Positions 16,701-31,427 of a DNA stretch of 64,000 nucleotides are shown in pieces. Every line of letters starts with the position of its first letter. The first letter of the stretch is position 1. This DNA comes from Lingula anatina (Eukaryota > Brachiopoda > Lingulata > Lingulida > Lingulidae), in the NCBI RefSeq assembly GCF_001039355.2, contig NW_019774303.1, positions 483,721 to 547,720 of the forward strand, given 5' to 3'. The translations under genes were made by a program, and so were the position numbers. A model generated the notes under the pieces. That model worked only from the letters and a program-made list of their open reading frames with translations, ran no database searches and was not told where the DNA came from.

Positions 16701-19700
16701 TAAAATATATAGACAATCTCAGGAAATTTTTAAGTATTGCATGTAGTTTGAATTACCAATTAGATGACAGGCTACTGAAACAACTGAATTAAGGAGGTGG
16801 CACTATACAATGTGCATACCTTGGTCGTCTCCTGAACAGTTTGTAAAGCTGATCCAACTGAACAGCTGGCACATCATTGAATTCTCTCTTGAAGACTTTA
16901 TCTATCACTTTGTCTTCAGCCACAAGGATGTCATATTTTTCTCTGAACTCATCCACATGCTTTCTGGCTTCAGCAACAGTCTGGGCAGAGAGAGTCTGTG
17001 GAAAAAATTATGAAGTATCTTATTAATAAGTATTAATGTGAGCTTTCAAGCCAACATGTAATGCAAGGGAATATGTATTATACTTATTTAATTCCTTTAG
17101 AGTTTATTCAATTTGTAAAATTTGAATACATTTGCAAGTAAAGTCTGCTTTTCACAAAACAAAACATTAGAAGCATACATGAATTCTTTGGCATATGGTA
17201 CAGTTCTGCAAACTGACAGTAAGAAAATACAGTTTCATACTTAATTTTGGTTACACTACTGTGGTGAATCATAGATAAACTTACTTTCAACATTTTCTTA
17301 TGTTCCAGCAATCTGCAGAGCTCCTTGTCTCTTGTTTCAAGCTCTTCCTCAATCAACAGAGAGTACTGGAGACGCAATATCTTCAACTCTTCCTAAAATT
17401 GTATGTGATAATGTGAGCACTTAACCTTATAATCAAATTTTGTCTTTTTTCTACTCAGATAATAAAAAGACATTAATGATATAAAAAGTGTTGTGGATGT
17501 TTTTTAAAAATTTAAGCCATTTAAGTATAGTTATGCTAAAAAAAAATTATTTGAAAGAAATAACAAGGGTATATTCAGAAGATGTAGGCATAGTGAAAGT
17601 ATCATTCACAACCTGTAAACCGAATGAAAAATTTGTATGAACATTTTCATACCTGATATATCACCATGTCAGTCTTGACCCTCCTGACAAACAGCTGTTT
17701 TAGTGCCTCATCAAAGTTCTCTTCTGTGTCCTGATTCAAAGTCTGCAGTTTCTTGAGCTCCATCTCAAGTTGCTAAAACATATTAATGATGCACCATATT
17801 TTAAATGGCAGAATTAGTATATTTTTAATCAAGTTATCTAACAGCTTAATAACTTCATTCCATCAATCAAATAGTGTGACTCCTTTCTATAAATCTCTGG
17901 ATCAATGACTGGCTCAAATATACAAAGTGATGAACTTCATTTTATAATATGAAATACATTACTCATCTGATATATTCCTTTTAAGTTTCTGCTACACACA
18001 CCTTTCTAAACTTTTCCCTCTCTTCCTGAAGTTCCTTCACTTTCTTCTCATATTCCTTGGCAATTTTCTGCTCCTCCTCTGTCCAGTCATCCTCTGGTTT
18101 GGTTTGAATAAAAGCTGGAATTGGAACATCCTAGGAGAGCAAAGTGAAAAAAGTTATTTTTTATCTGTATTGTATCTATCTATTTATCTATGCATATATT
18201 GTTATAAATGTTAATAAAATTTGCAATTTTTTCTTAAAATAAGACTAATTTGAAGACATGATAGTTATCTTTCTGATATGAATCCATGAAATAAACCATG
18301 GCCATTACACTATGTATCATAAAAAATAGACATTGCAATCCGGAAAAATGTGATTTTGATATTATTATTATTTGGTCTAATCGTAACAATTAATGTTGCA
18401 TCATACTAATTATTGTTTGCAAATAATAGCTTTATTGATTATTATAATAACTAAGATTTAAAGGAATCAATCTTGAGGGTTTTGCTTTAAACAAAAGTGA
18501 CATGGATTGGCCAATTTACAAACCAAAATTTTGTGTTTGTCTTGTTATTTGTGTGCATCATGATGTGTGATGTGTGAATAGCTTGAGAAGATAATAAATC
18601 TTACACTAAAAATTTAGTAAGTTGTACCTGTAACAAATAATATTTGTTATTAATTTACCTTTTTCAGTTCATCCTCCTTCTTGATCTCCAGGACACCTCC
18701 CATCATCATATCTAAAGCTCTCTCCCTGGCATTGTCTCCTTTCTCCCTTGCCCTTCTCTCTTCCTCTATCCTAGCTTCCTCTTCAAGTTTCTTCCTCTGT
18801 TGTGGGGTGTAGTACTTCTCTACTTTAACCTACAGAGATAAAGTCCACGGGTAAGAATAAAAAACAAAACAGTATAACCTTATTTTGCATTATCAGCTAA
18901 GTTTAACAATAGGAAACAGGTAAAACAATAGTTTCTTGCCGCAAGGTGAGAAAAGGAAAAATAATATTAATGAACACCATAAAAAGTTAAGCAAATTAAA
19001 ATGAAAAGCATTGCACTTAAAAAAAGTTTAGTAGTCTTTTCGCAAAAAATTTGTTGAGATTGAGAAAAAGCAACTGACCTCACTGTCTTCTACCACAAGC
19101 AGTCTCTCAGGCTTCTCCAAGATACTCATTGAGAAGTCTGTGACTGTTTCCACCATGTCCAAGTCATCCAAGATCTTTCTGATCCTCTTGTTGCGGTCTC
19201 TAATCTTAGCAACCTCCTGTTCCTTTTTCTGGTAGGTTTCATCAAATTCTTTGTTAAAGGCTAACTTAATTCTGTGAATTACATCCTAGAATTTCAAGAA
19301 AATATTTATGCTAAAGTGTTTTTGTTTTCTGTGTAGAAATAAAAATATGTTAATCAAAAAGGTGTTGTGGCAATTTAAACTACATATATGACAAATGGAT
19401 ATGACAAGGGGATTTAAGACTTATCAATATGGTTAATGATATGCCAGATGAACAAAACCAAGTATTTTAAAAGTAAAACACTTCAATATGACATTATATG
19501 TAATTTTACTGAACTTACCTGCAAAAGGATGATCTGAGCTTGTTTTTGCTCTCTAGTATGGAGTTCAAACTGGCTGTACAGCATTTTGCTGCCACCTCCA
19601 TACTTTGCACCTGATTGGTTAAGAAGATGAAAAACATTTTAAAAGATTTCAAAGATCAATCAATTATGAGAAGAATAATATTTTTTCTATTCAATTTTTT

Positions 19701-22700
19701 AAGGAAACACTAATTTGCAATTAATTATTTTTTATGTCAAATCTTTTTTAATCATGTAAAACCACAGATCAGTTGTGTAAGCGACCAGGGAAAGAGGGAA
19801 AGACAATCAACACTTACTCAAACTGCCAGTTGTAGCACTGTCATCTTTTGACTGAGCTTCAACATCATCTGTCTCATTAAGCTCATCTTCAGTCCCCTGA
19901 AAACCAAATGGTCCCTTTAAATTTCATTGCAAGTAAAATAAGATGCATAATATATTAATATACTTCCTTGGCATCAAACCTTTTTCACCTAAGGAAAATG
20001 AAGCAAGATATCCTAGATAGAAGATCATGATATTCATAAATAGTATTAATTAAAATAATTGAAAGAAGATTTGTAATAATAAAAGTTTGATTATAAAATT
20101 CATAAGTTTGTTCATTTCTACAAAATGCATCAGGTCTTTAAACTTTGTTCACAGTGGGTATCAGTCTTATCACTTATTTTATTGAATTGTATAACTTTCT
20201 TTAAGCCCAAAGCAGTAAAACTCTATAGAGTTTGCATAGGCAATATAACTACTGTAACAGTTGCATTGTTTCCACATGAAGCAAGGAATATGACCCAAAC
20301 CAATGGTCCTAAATCACTAATACAAGCACTGACAACAATATAAGCTGCATAAGCAGGCATAGGTAAATGATACTTGATGATATCATGTATATTAAAAAAT
20401 ATATATATATATATATATAATAAATAAAAAAGAGTTGGTAAAAAAGGGTTAGCAGCAAATTTTCATACTTATGAAATTCAACTACAAGAAATAAATATAA
20501 TAAAGAAACGGAAAAAAATATTAATGTCAGTGAATGATTTTTTAAAAATCTGACACATACACACTCTAGCACACACAGTGAAAAAGCGATGTCAATGAAA
20601 TAAGCAGGTGACACAAAATACCTGTGCAGTCTCATTGGCAGATTCCTTTAACATCTGACTGAAAGTCTGGTGTGTGAAAATTGCATTTCTACAAGTTAGT
20701 AAATTGCCAGCAAGCACTGTGATGCAATTCTATTAGTATGGAACCTTGGACCCGTTATAATTGATCCAAGATGAAACTAAGCTGAACAAGTTATTGCATT
20801 AGATATCTGTTTTAGTAATCATAGCATTATGTAAATGTTAGTATCTTAACTTCTTCATAATATCATTACAAAGAAAGTATCAATCAATGTAGGGCTACTT
20901 GTGAGTGAAGGATTTAAGTCAAATAAAATCTAGTTTGTGTGTCATTCTGTGAAAAGTAGGTTAGTTTTGTTTTTTAAAGCAAGAACAATGGCTATGTACT
21001 CACAGCTGTTTTCTGTGAAACCTCAGTCAGTTCTCTTCTTGACTGAACCTCTGCAATCTCTACAGCTCTTCTTGCGGTTACCTTGTCAAGTTCATCTAGC
21101 TCACGCTTTGAGCGCTTTTTCATTGGGAAGTTACTGACTTCATAAGAGGATATAAATGCCTGAAACAATGGGAAAATGTATTGATGTTGTTCTTTTTATC
21201 TAGGGAGATTAACAACAAAAAAGGATATCATAGTTTTTCATTAATTATAATTCAATCTAGGCATTATTAATTCTGATATCATTTTAATCAAAAAGAAAAA
21301 ACAAGCTGCAACCTGTTTGCCTGTCAAACCAATTTTGCCAGTCAGCCAGTTGACTAGATGTCTGATATCATTTAATGGTATAAGACTGGTTTCCCATGCT
21401 AAGATCGATCTAACAGGATCGATCCATCTCCAAGGGGTTTCTTGCTTAATTGCTTTGAGCTTAAGCTGCTTAGATGTCTGGCATGCCTACTGAAGCTGCT
21501 AAACAATATTTAATTAATAACCCCTTACCAGCTTCAGTTAATATGATAGGGGCTGGGAATGGTCCCTAAAATATCTGTAATATTTCTGGCTGTACTAGCC
21601 AGTCAGTCAGGTGCAGTTCTGTTGGGATTTTTATTCTTAATTTTTTTGTTTGTTTGTCTGTTGACATGACATTTCTATTTTTTTCCTTTACCTCAATGCT
21701 TCTTCCCTTGACAACCATCTCATCCCAGCACTCTGTCTTGATGATATGGGTCACGTACCGCTTGGCCAAGTCCTCAAACTCTATCTCTTCACGGATCTGA
21801 TAAAATATAATTCAAACACACAATGATAACACCAAGTGCCAAGTGGCATAATGCATTATTATACCTTTTTGCAATTGCAGTATGCACTGAGTATTTTTGA
21901 TATGAGTATTGTATTTGTGCGTTAGAAATAAAACTGTCACACTGCATATTCCATGCTGTATTTTGATTAAGGAAACAGTCAATGTAACTGCTTACCCTTG
22001 CTACTTCATTATCTGCCTCCTGTTGCAGATGGATCTGCTCATCAATATCAAGATCAAACTCATGTCTACCAAGTTTCTCAGTATCTGGAAGACCCTCATT
22101 CTCTTGCATCATCTTTTGAATCTAGATTTATGAAAAAAGGTAATAATTAATGTTTATTACCAAAAATTTTGGTAACCTTTTAAAAAATTAGTAGTTCATG
22201 CTGATCTCCTAGCAATATAACAGTATTATGTCTAAGGATAATCCATTTTCACAATGATACTGTATAATAAACTCACTGTTTTTCTCATGTCTTTGATTTC
22301 CAGCCTCAGTTGCTTTTTGACCTCTGCATATTCCTTGTCTTCCTCTTTGATTGACTATAAATAAAATATAAAAAGTCTTCATAAGGCAGAAATATATAAG
22401 CCAAAAATGTTAAACTTGAAGTGATATATTAATCAGATGATGAACAATATTCTGATATGAACAAGATGTATTTTTTTCTACTTTTACTTTCATATATAAA
22501 AATAAGAAAATTAAAATTAAGATATCCATGACACTAATACCTTGTATTATGATCTCTCATACTAAATCAAATCAACAAAATCCTCTTTCTTATTTTTGGC
22601 TTGCTTTACTCAGATTTCCCTGCTATGTATAACTATATTCCCTGCTATATATATAACTACATTCTAAAAGATGCCTAACAGCTTACCATAAGCTCTTGTG

Positions 22701-25700
22701 CCTGTAACCAGGTGCTATCATGACCTGGAACTGGGGTAGGGGTGGTATAGACTTCCTCAGTTGACTGCTCCTTTTCCAGTTGTTCCTGAAGATCAATTAT
22801 AGCAGGTATTACAATCAGATGCCCATCCTACCTCAGAAATTGTCAAAAAAAAAATGCTAAATCTGGTAAACTGGTGATTAATTTAGTCAAATTATTCTCA
22901 ATGACTTGCGGTAAATAAAAAATCCAGTTTAGGAGAAAAAATGAATAAACAAAACAAAACAGAAGCAAGTAACTACAAAAAAGTCACATAGTAAGAAAAA
23001 CAAAATAATAGAGACATACATGTATAACACACAAATTTACCAGACAAACTATAAAACAATTCAAACAGAAAGCCTTTTTAGTAGTTCATGCTCAATTTCT
23101 AAAGGCAAATATCTATGTGCTATTTGTACTGAAAATGGTTTGTTACTTACTGTTTCCTCCTTAGGAGCAGTGGTGACAGGCCTTGACTCACTGGATGGTG
23201 ACCACTCCTTCATACTCTGCAGCATAGCATCCTCAGTCTGCTGGGTCTGCATATTATTGGTTCTGATAGCCCTGGCTGATTCAATGGCTGATTTTGCTTT
23301 GGCCTGACCACTTTGGGTTAGCCTAAAAGAAATTTTATCATTATACATAAGCAATGCAGTTGACAGAAAGGAGAGTAGTTGAGCAGTTGGGGTTTTCACA
23401 TACCTGATGATATTTACAACATAAGCACCAAATGTTGGTAGACATGAAAGTGTCTGGACTCTTGATGCAGTTTCAAATTTGCTTAATAGATTAATGGAAT
23501 TGCTGAATACAAATTATCATTGTAAATTGCTTCATTCTTAATTGCTTATATTCTGAAAAGCTAACATATTAATTTCAAACCATTGCAAATTTTTGTATCA
23601 CAGACTTCCAAGCACACTTCGCCTGACCTTTTTACACTTATCAAAATGCCAACATTCTATCTCCCTTACCTCCACTTATAACAAGCCATAATTCCATCGT
23701 ATCCCACAGTATACAACATCTGACTGTCTCCAGAGAAAGTCATGTGCCTCACTCCACCATGCCGGTAGTCATGGGGGGACAGCTGCAGAGGGTGGTCCTG
23801 AAATCAAAAAGCACATATACATATATAAAAGAAAACCAAATGTTTACAGTGAAAACCATGATGTTGCAAAGTATTGCCATAAATGCTCCAGGATTCACAG
23901 ATGATGGACATCATTTTTCTTTGAATCTACAGAAGATAAAAAAAAAAACAAACATTATAATTAATCAGAATAATAATTCATAAATGTTTTACCTAAAATG
24001 ATGCTGCATAAGTTTAAAAGGATAAAAATTTGAAATGTTGGATATGCTTGACCACAATAATTCATTTTATAAGAAAGGAGCAAATGAGACATGTAAGCAA
24101 TAAACACTGTTAATTCAACAAGAATGCTTGCAGTTGCACTTACCATATCTCCGACTGTTCTTATGTAAATTTTTCCATCAGGGCCATAAGATGCCACCCA
24201 TTTGTTGTGTGGTGACATAATGAGCCTTCCTCCTGGCAACTGGTGGCCTGGATATTCCCCGACATGACTCAAGACAGCCTCATCTCTCTGTTATTACAAT
24301 AATATGAAGTCTTCATAATTCTATAGTTTAATAATCAACATCCACCAAAAAAAAAATGTTGATTCTTACAAAAGATGACATATGAAAATATCTGAAGTTA
24401 GTTCTGACAGAAAAAAAATCAAAGCCTTAGAAAACACATTTATCATAAAAAAACACCATGGTATATATGCATTCTTAATAACACAGTACATAAAATAAAT
24501 TAGTCAAAACCTTCACTGAGGAAATTTATTGTGTCATCCAAGCTACATACCGGTGGACGTTCTTCAGGCAGGATCATCTTGTGTATCATCTTGTTGGTCT
24601 GTGAGATAGTATACATGACCCCACCATTAGTTATGGCTGCACCATAGGAGGGCACTGTCAAAGTCAACACCATCTTGTTGATGGCATCATCTCTAAAGTT
24701 CTTCTTCAGACTGGCATGCGCTAATTTAAAGTCTGAAAAAAAATTATTACCCAAAATCAATGTCATGTCATGTTTGTGGAGATACTCTATAGATAATAAG
24801 TGATACTTTTAACCAGTGGTCTTTCTCATTATCCATCTAAATGTCTAATACATGTATATATATTTTAAAACTGCAAGATCTATTTAATCGTTGATAAAAT
24901 TGCTATTTCTATCAAGAGTGACAATGTATAGGAGACACAATGGTTTTTTTCCTTTCTTTTGTTTAGTATATTCATTCCATGTCTCCCATTTTTAACAAAG
25001 CAGAGATGAGCAGAATTTGAAACCACACTTACCTCTGGTCAACTTGTCAGTGATGTCAAATACAACTGCAATAGTAGCTCCCAGTCTCTTGTGTCCAGTG
25101 TTGTTGGAAGTGACGACCACCTTGATGTCTCTAGAACCCTCAGAACTGAACATGGATATACTCTGTACATCTCCTGCCACAGCTGCATAAAACATTAAAA
25201 AAGACTTTTGTAAACTATGTACAGAGCTGTACTTCTTCCTCTCTTAATTGTAATATGTTTATCTTACAGTATTAATTAAATAATTTTATGTGGGATTTAA
25301 ATTTTTCTGAAACAAATCAAGTTTCTTTGATTTACCAATGTAGCCTAAAGACCAAGAATGCATAGTAAGTATGTGGCAGGTTTGCTAACACAAGTAACAC
25401 ACACACAAAAAAAGTAAAAAATAATTTGATTCAATAGATAAAAAGAGAACAGCATGTTATAATTGTCATAACAGTGCAAAAATAAATTAATGGTGAAAAA
25501 TAAGCACAAAGGATACATTTGTTGTAGCGGTAATAAAACAGCTTACCAGTGTGCCCCACAACCTCAAAATTCTTGGAAGCTCTGCTATCAATGACAAACA
25601 CATTCCCATCATCTGATGCTGTGAAGATGAACCGACCATTTTTATCAAAGCTGAAATAAACAGAAATACAAATAAAATATTAAAAGAGCCAAAAAATATA

Positions 25701-28700
25701 TCATACATGTTAAAGATGTATTATCATGTCTTCAGTAAAATATACAATCATAAAGAAAGAGGCAAAAAGCATGGTGATGCACATAAGAAGAAAACAATTC
25801 AGTCTTATAGAAACAGTAACTGTTGTAATTCAGCTTGATGCCAATTGTTGTGATTACTGATAAATGTTATTAAAAAGCAATACAGCCTTTAATCAAACCA
25901 TATAAACAAATATTTACAAAACAAATATCAATATGAATTTTCACTTACACAATGTGGTTGACTGGTCCTGTATGTATTCTATATTGGTAAACAGGCCTTG
26001 GGTTCTTTGTATCATTAAGGTCTATGAAGAATAGGTATCCCAGCTCTGTTCCAACCACTGCCATGTGGAGCAATGGACTGCAAGCTAAACTGGTAGCCTG
26101 ATATGAAATATACAATAAGGAATTTTTCTGATGATAGGAACAGGTGACAAACATAAGCAGTGACTTCTTAATGATGTCTTCCAAATAAAAACTACATTTT
26201 ATTATTTTTCTACTTTAAAAATTCAATCAAAAAGGTTATTTGGTTATTTGCTATGTCTTAATGTACTGCATAGCACTGAAATGAACTGAAAATGATTAGC
26301 ACATACCATTTGTCCAATGGGAATAAAACCTTCCATCTGGGAAGTATCAACACGCCACACTTGTAATTCACCATCTTCACGCACAGACTGGAAAATGGTT
26401 TTATAATAGTCTTATCCATTTGCAACGATAATTTGGCTTCCACGTTATAGAAAGCACATAACATACACGAAATAACAATTATCAAATCAAAACTTATAAT
26501 GCTAATAAATGATAATAGGCTTTATCAGAGTATTGGTTTATTTATGTATGACATAATGTTGGATGCTCAAAATTATGCTAATTTATATGCTTTTTGAAAA
26601 AAAAAATTTACGTAACATAAATGCTGTTTTAATTGTTTCAGTTTTTTTCCTTTTCCAAACAAATGCTGCTGTAGCTGCAAAATTCAACCACATTAAAAAG
26701 ATATAAATTCTGATTTCAGTGTTTTCAAATAATTCATATAAAAAAAAAATAATTAAATAAATAAAATGGTAATTTCTCATTACCACACAGTGGTCACATC
26801 CAGCCAGGCTGTCAACTGCTACAAAGTTTCCATGGTGAATATCAAAGATCTCTTTGGTACTGCCTGGATTTTCCAAGTCATACACATGGAGAGCTCCCTG
26901 CAAAAATCAATTGTGCGAAATGACTGAGCACATTATACCGATACTTGTTCATCAAAAATGTTATCCCTTTGCTTACTTGAATACTTAATGTTATTTCATA
27001 ATGCTGAATTATTCAAATTAACACATTTTACAAAAGCTAAATACTGAAGAATCTACATGCAAAACATTAAAATCTATTTGTATTCATTATTTATGACAAC
27101 ATAAATATATTTATTGCTCACCCTTGAACTACCCAAAGCCAACTTGTTAAAGGTTGATGAGAAGCTCATAGAGGATATAGGCAGACCAACAGGTGTGGTT
27201 TCCACCACTTTTACATTATCTCCTTTAACCTCAAGTTTTCTCAGTGTACCATCCTGCAAGATATTAAAAAATAAATAAAACAAGTGTTTTAACGGCTTAT
27301 TTTCACCTCCAGTAAGTCATTTGGGGTATGATATTAATTGGTAGTATTTGAGGTAAAGCTTCCTTTCAACAAAGTAAAATAATGCCTAAAATAATCACCC
27401 CTCTAGATCCATGAAAGAGTAAAGGTCACCTAAAGTTAATATGTACTGGATATCTTTCTCCATTCCTAGTTCTTTAAATTTCAAAATACAATCAAGACTT
27501 TTTACATATTGATAAATTTCTGCAGTTATGATGATATAAAAAAATTGCAAGCAAATACTTCTGAGATAAATGATATGTCCTCAAAAAAAAGTAATAAAAA
27601 TAAAAAAAAAATAAAATAAATAAATAATATATAAATATATATAAAATAATAATTATAAAAGAAGAAGAAGAAAAAAAAGAAACCTACCAATCCTCCAGCA
27701 AACAGCCCAGTCTTGTGCAGAGCCATGGTCCTGAATGCTCCTTCTGGGACAATGTTCATCATGGCACTATTCACTGAAAGATAACAGCAATTAAATCATA
27801 ATTATAGTCAGTTTCAATAGGTTTTTATAAAAAAGTAACTTAAAATAAAATACAATAAAACATACATTCTATAAATCTAAAATATGTTAATTTTTAATAT
27901 TTAATTGAAAAGTAATGAGGCTTGATTCTTTAGAGAGGTGCATATGCAAATGTGTAGCATTTTTTGTCTTAATATAGGCAGACTCAGTATAGTAAATGTT
28001 AGGTATTCAGGCAACCATAGGTAGGTCAACATACAATCCATATCTGCCATGGAAACTTTTTTGGTCAGCTTCAATGAAGACTGGCTTGGTTCTCGAGATG
28101 GAGGGGCTGCAGCTTTTGGTCCAGGAGTATACATGACTTTGGCTACATGGGTTTCTCCATCAACCTGCAATACAAATATGAAACAATTAACAAACATTGT
28201 AATAAAAAACAGATGCAACCAGTTGAAAATCTCAGTTTAGTAGGTTCATTTCAAAACTGTTTTTAAACTGACTTTCAGACCTGCAAGTTTAAAGAAGCTT
28301 TTTGCAATAAAAAAACTAAAAAATTACAATATTTTTCTTTTATAAAACAGTTCCAGTGGCACTAACCTTCAGAAGTTGTCCACCTTCACATCCAACATAT
28401 AAATCCCCAACTGGTGTCCAACAGTGACTTTTGGGGACCACCCTTGGCCTATGATCCTGTAAATCATCCCATCTCTCAGCCATTTCTCCCACCAATCCAG
28501 CTACAGCAGCCTTAGGCAGTTCCACAGTCATTTTGGTCAAACGTGTGGATGCTCTAGTAGGCATGCGGCCTTCTTCCTCTATTGTTGCCATTGAATCTTC
28601 TACTGGCAAATTAGTTTTACTAAAAAAGTTGTTTTGTAAGTGTATGGTAACTGTATGTCTGAAAGATGCATATTTAGTGAATATACATGTCATTCATTAC

Positions 28701-30939
28701 TTTTTTACCATTATGCAATATGCAAAAGACCTTTTTGCAATGTTAAAGTTATTTAAAAAAACAGGACTGTCAAACACTGATAGATGTTGTTGCTCTGAGA
28801 CTGGTCATTATGCTTATAAGCCGAATAGACATGGTAAGCACTGCCGATGACAAAAGGAACAAGGAGAAGAAATAAATATGAAAAAATTTACCTTGGCTTC
28901 ATCAAATAATGCTCATCACTTTGTTCAACGTGGTAAAGTGTAAGAGCATTGTCTGTGGTGACACATATCTGTCTCCACTTGGCTGGGTTGATAGACACAC
29001 CAGTAGGGGTGATATGTGGTAAACTTACAGTGCAAAGCTTGTTTCCCTTAATGTAATCCCTGTAATTATAAGAATATTATACTGATAAACTTGTCTCTAT
29101 GTTCTCATTCACATGTTTTAAAGCAGTGTAATGATATAGTTTATAGGCTTTAAGGGTATATGACATTTTTTATATGCAGGGGCTTCATCTTGTAGAAAAT
29201 AAAATCTTGTTAAGGTAAACAAAACTGAGAAATTTAATCATTTACATATATATCTTATCCAATACAACAAGAAAATGATATCCATTAATTTTTTTTACCA
29301 TACTGCAAGTTCAAATTCAGGTAAACCAGAGACAGTAGCTAGGTAATCACTAGCTGAGAAAGCAATGGCTGAATATTCCAACTGGGCACCACCTGAAAGC
29401 AAAATCATAACTTCACTATCCATATTTAATATATAGATTTTTTATAGTTGTTTCAAAGAAGATATCNAAAACTGAAAAATTAAATGATTTACATATATAT
29501 CTTATCCAATACAACAAGAAAATGATATCCATTAATTTTTTTACCATACTGCAAGTTCAAATTCAGGTAAACCAGAGACAGTAGCTAGGTAATCACTAGC
29601 TGAGAAAGCAATGGCTGAATATTCCAACTGGGCACCATCTGAAAGCAAAATCATAACTTCACTATCCATATTTAATATATAGATTCTTTATAGTTGTTTC
29701 AAAGAAGATATCACAGAAATAACAGAATCATTGCACTGCAAAATCAAAATATCTTCAGCTGCAAATTTACCATAAGATATTCCAAAACAGTCAGACCCTT
29801 TTTTAGTCACATTACATATAACTCCAGTATAGGTCATAAAACAAAGGAAGGACATTTACAATTCACATTTTAAAACCAAAAACTTCAACAAACTTATTCG
29901 TAAGATTCACTATAAAGTTTCTTAATTACCTTGTAAAACAGCTTTCTGTTCCAAACCTGGAAAACTGTACACAAAAACCTTTGGTGGCAGTGACAGATCA
30001 GAGAAAGCAAACACTTTGTTGACACTGTGAACAGCCAGGGTACCGACACCTTCTCCTGGACTGGGGAACACCATCTCCTCTCCATTTTCTTTCACAAAAG
30101 TTACATTATGGCCACAGGCAAAGCAAATGGTGCTCTTGTCTATGAAATGAGTGTTGTTGCCATCATAGCCTTTAGCCCACCTACAAAATAAAAATGAGAA
30201 AAATGAAAGTTAGGCCAACTGCAGAGCAGAAAAGTATAATATGCTGATACAATAACAATGTCTAAATCTATTATAACAAACTTGAGTTCACAGTTACTTT
30301 TTCCTTTTCTTGGAAAAAAACATGCAATCTAGTAACCTCCTTCAAATATTTTAGATAGTAGAAAATTTTATTGTAAAAATAGTTCAGGAAAAATGTAGTA
30401 ATATGTACCAGCATGTATATGTACATGTACATGGTACTAACTAGTATACATGTTTTGAGTTAGATCTACAGTACTGTACATGTAGTTTCATTACATAAAT
30501 AGTCATAAAATGTATAGTACTGGTATGTGTGTCAGGTGAATCAATATTTCTCCTTTTTTTAATAATAATTAAATTAAAAAATAATCAGAGAAAATCATGA
30601 ATGAAATATTATTTGATCAATAAGAGTGGCCTTCACTTTTGCTGGCTCACACTGGTATGCAAACAAGGCAAAGGCAAACAATTGTTATGTATTGTGATGA
30701 TTTATAAGATAGTGCATTATTAAATACTGCAGTCGTATAATAATCTTAAGCATGTATCTGATTACAAGAGTACTATTAAAGGTTATATGAGGCTAAACAG
30801 AATTCAACCATAATGGAAATGTAAAAATTGAATGCTAGACCTTACAACCTACTACGGCTTCGCTGAAAATGTGAAATGATTTCAAACCACAAACATTTTA
30901 TTATACTTACGAAAGCACGAGAGAACCTATTGACTCCAT
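13734..30939 (-). CDS. CFAP43: Cilia- and flagella-associated protein 43
   Basis: Complete gene of about 39 exons and roughly 1,700 residues (human CFAP43: 1,665). It starts with a 29-base exon, 30911-30939 (MESIGSLVL), then 29930-30180, 29299-29392, 28892-29059, 28367-28619, and continues to the last exon 13734-13883, which ends [18 protein letters not shown] before a stop. The N-terminal half is WD40-type: WAKGYDGNN with [22 protein letters not shown], and [18 protein letters not shown]. From about 23.3 kb leftwards the exons encode long charged coiled coils. CFAP43 with CFAP44 forms the tether/tetherhead complex of inner dynein arm f in motile cilia, and its loss causes malformed sperm tails. 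CFAP44 was considered, but the N-terminal motif and the [19 protein letters not shown] segment fit CFAP43 better. One exon is duplicated at 29545-29638 beside an N. My boundary list misses closing in frame by a base or two. Confidence 0.85.
16033..16385 (+). mobile_element. TTAA-ended MITE, copy 2, in CFAP43 intron
   Basis: Begins TTAAAGGGATAATAACTCTT and ends with the inverted form ...AGTTACTATCCCTTTAA. It has the same interior as the other copies, including cgtgacctccaatgatggcc and a poly-A tract before acagggactaac. It lies in the CFAP43 intron between the exons 16443-16674 and 15788-15903. TTAA at both edges may be a target-site duplication or part of the terminus. Confidence 0.75.
20398..20420. 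repeat. (AT)n microsatellite
   Basis: Short run of AT dinucleotides in a CFAP43 intron. Confidence 0.8.
21390..21560. mobile_element. Diverged MITE with TTCCCA / AGATCGATCT ends
   Basis: Left end ttcccatgctaagatcgatc, right end ggggctgggaatgg. The TTCCCA plus AGATCGATCT combination matches the element at 37787-37991, so this looks like a decayed relative. It lies in a CFAP43 intron. Confidence 0.45.
29220..29712. repeat. Tandem duplication of about 245 bp holding a CFAP43 exon
   Basis: Bases 29220-29466 and 29468-29712 are near-identical, joined by a single N at 29467. Each copy carries the same 94-base CFAP43 exon (29299-29392 and 29545-29638) with intact splice sites. Because 94 is not a multiple of three, splicing in both would break the frame. 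Confidence 0.85.
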
Positions 30940-31427
30940 GTGTAATAAGGGTTCTTCCAACCTTAAAAACTAAATAAAAACATAATATGAAAGGTAAAAA
31001 TTATTCGATAACATTCACTTCTTCACTCAGACTATGAATATTGTTGCTAAGTACACAAGTTTAATCTCGGACTTGTTAGCGAGACTTTTCGAGACCATCT
31101 ATCAAGCCTGCCAAGAGGATGAAATACTAACCGGATATGAATAATGATAGACAGGTAAAAATACATGCATATTTATATCTTGCGTTTATATAAAAGATAA
31201 TTACAACAATTACACTGCTCATTTATCATTTTGGACTTAAATAGTGTAACACCAAAAACAGTATAATGGCCTGTCTTGAATTTTTCATCTATTACGTCAC
31301 GTTGGAAGGTGATGAAGGTCACAGTACGGCATTAGGCAACATGGCACATGGCTGTAGGTGCCACTGATTGATCTCTACGAATTATTTTAGTTTAATTGCC
31401 TAGAACTCGTTCTTTATGATATCCATA
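30940..31427. promoter_or_regulatory. Divergent promoter region of CFAP43 and STARD7
   Basis: The CFAP43 start codon (30939, minus strand) and the STARD7 start codon (31428, plus strand) are 488 bases apart, head to head. The interval must hold both 5' UTRs and both core promoters. No TATA box is assigned; a shared, bidirectional promoter is inference from spacing. Confidence 0.5.

Noticed and set aside
13734-30939. Identification as CFAP44 (WDR52) instead of CFAP43
   Set aside because: Both have WD40 plus coiled-coil halves, but the N-terminal WAKGYDGNN / [10 protein letters not shown] and [13 protein letters not shown] segments and overall length near 1,700 residues fit CFAP43.
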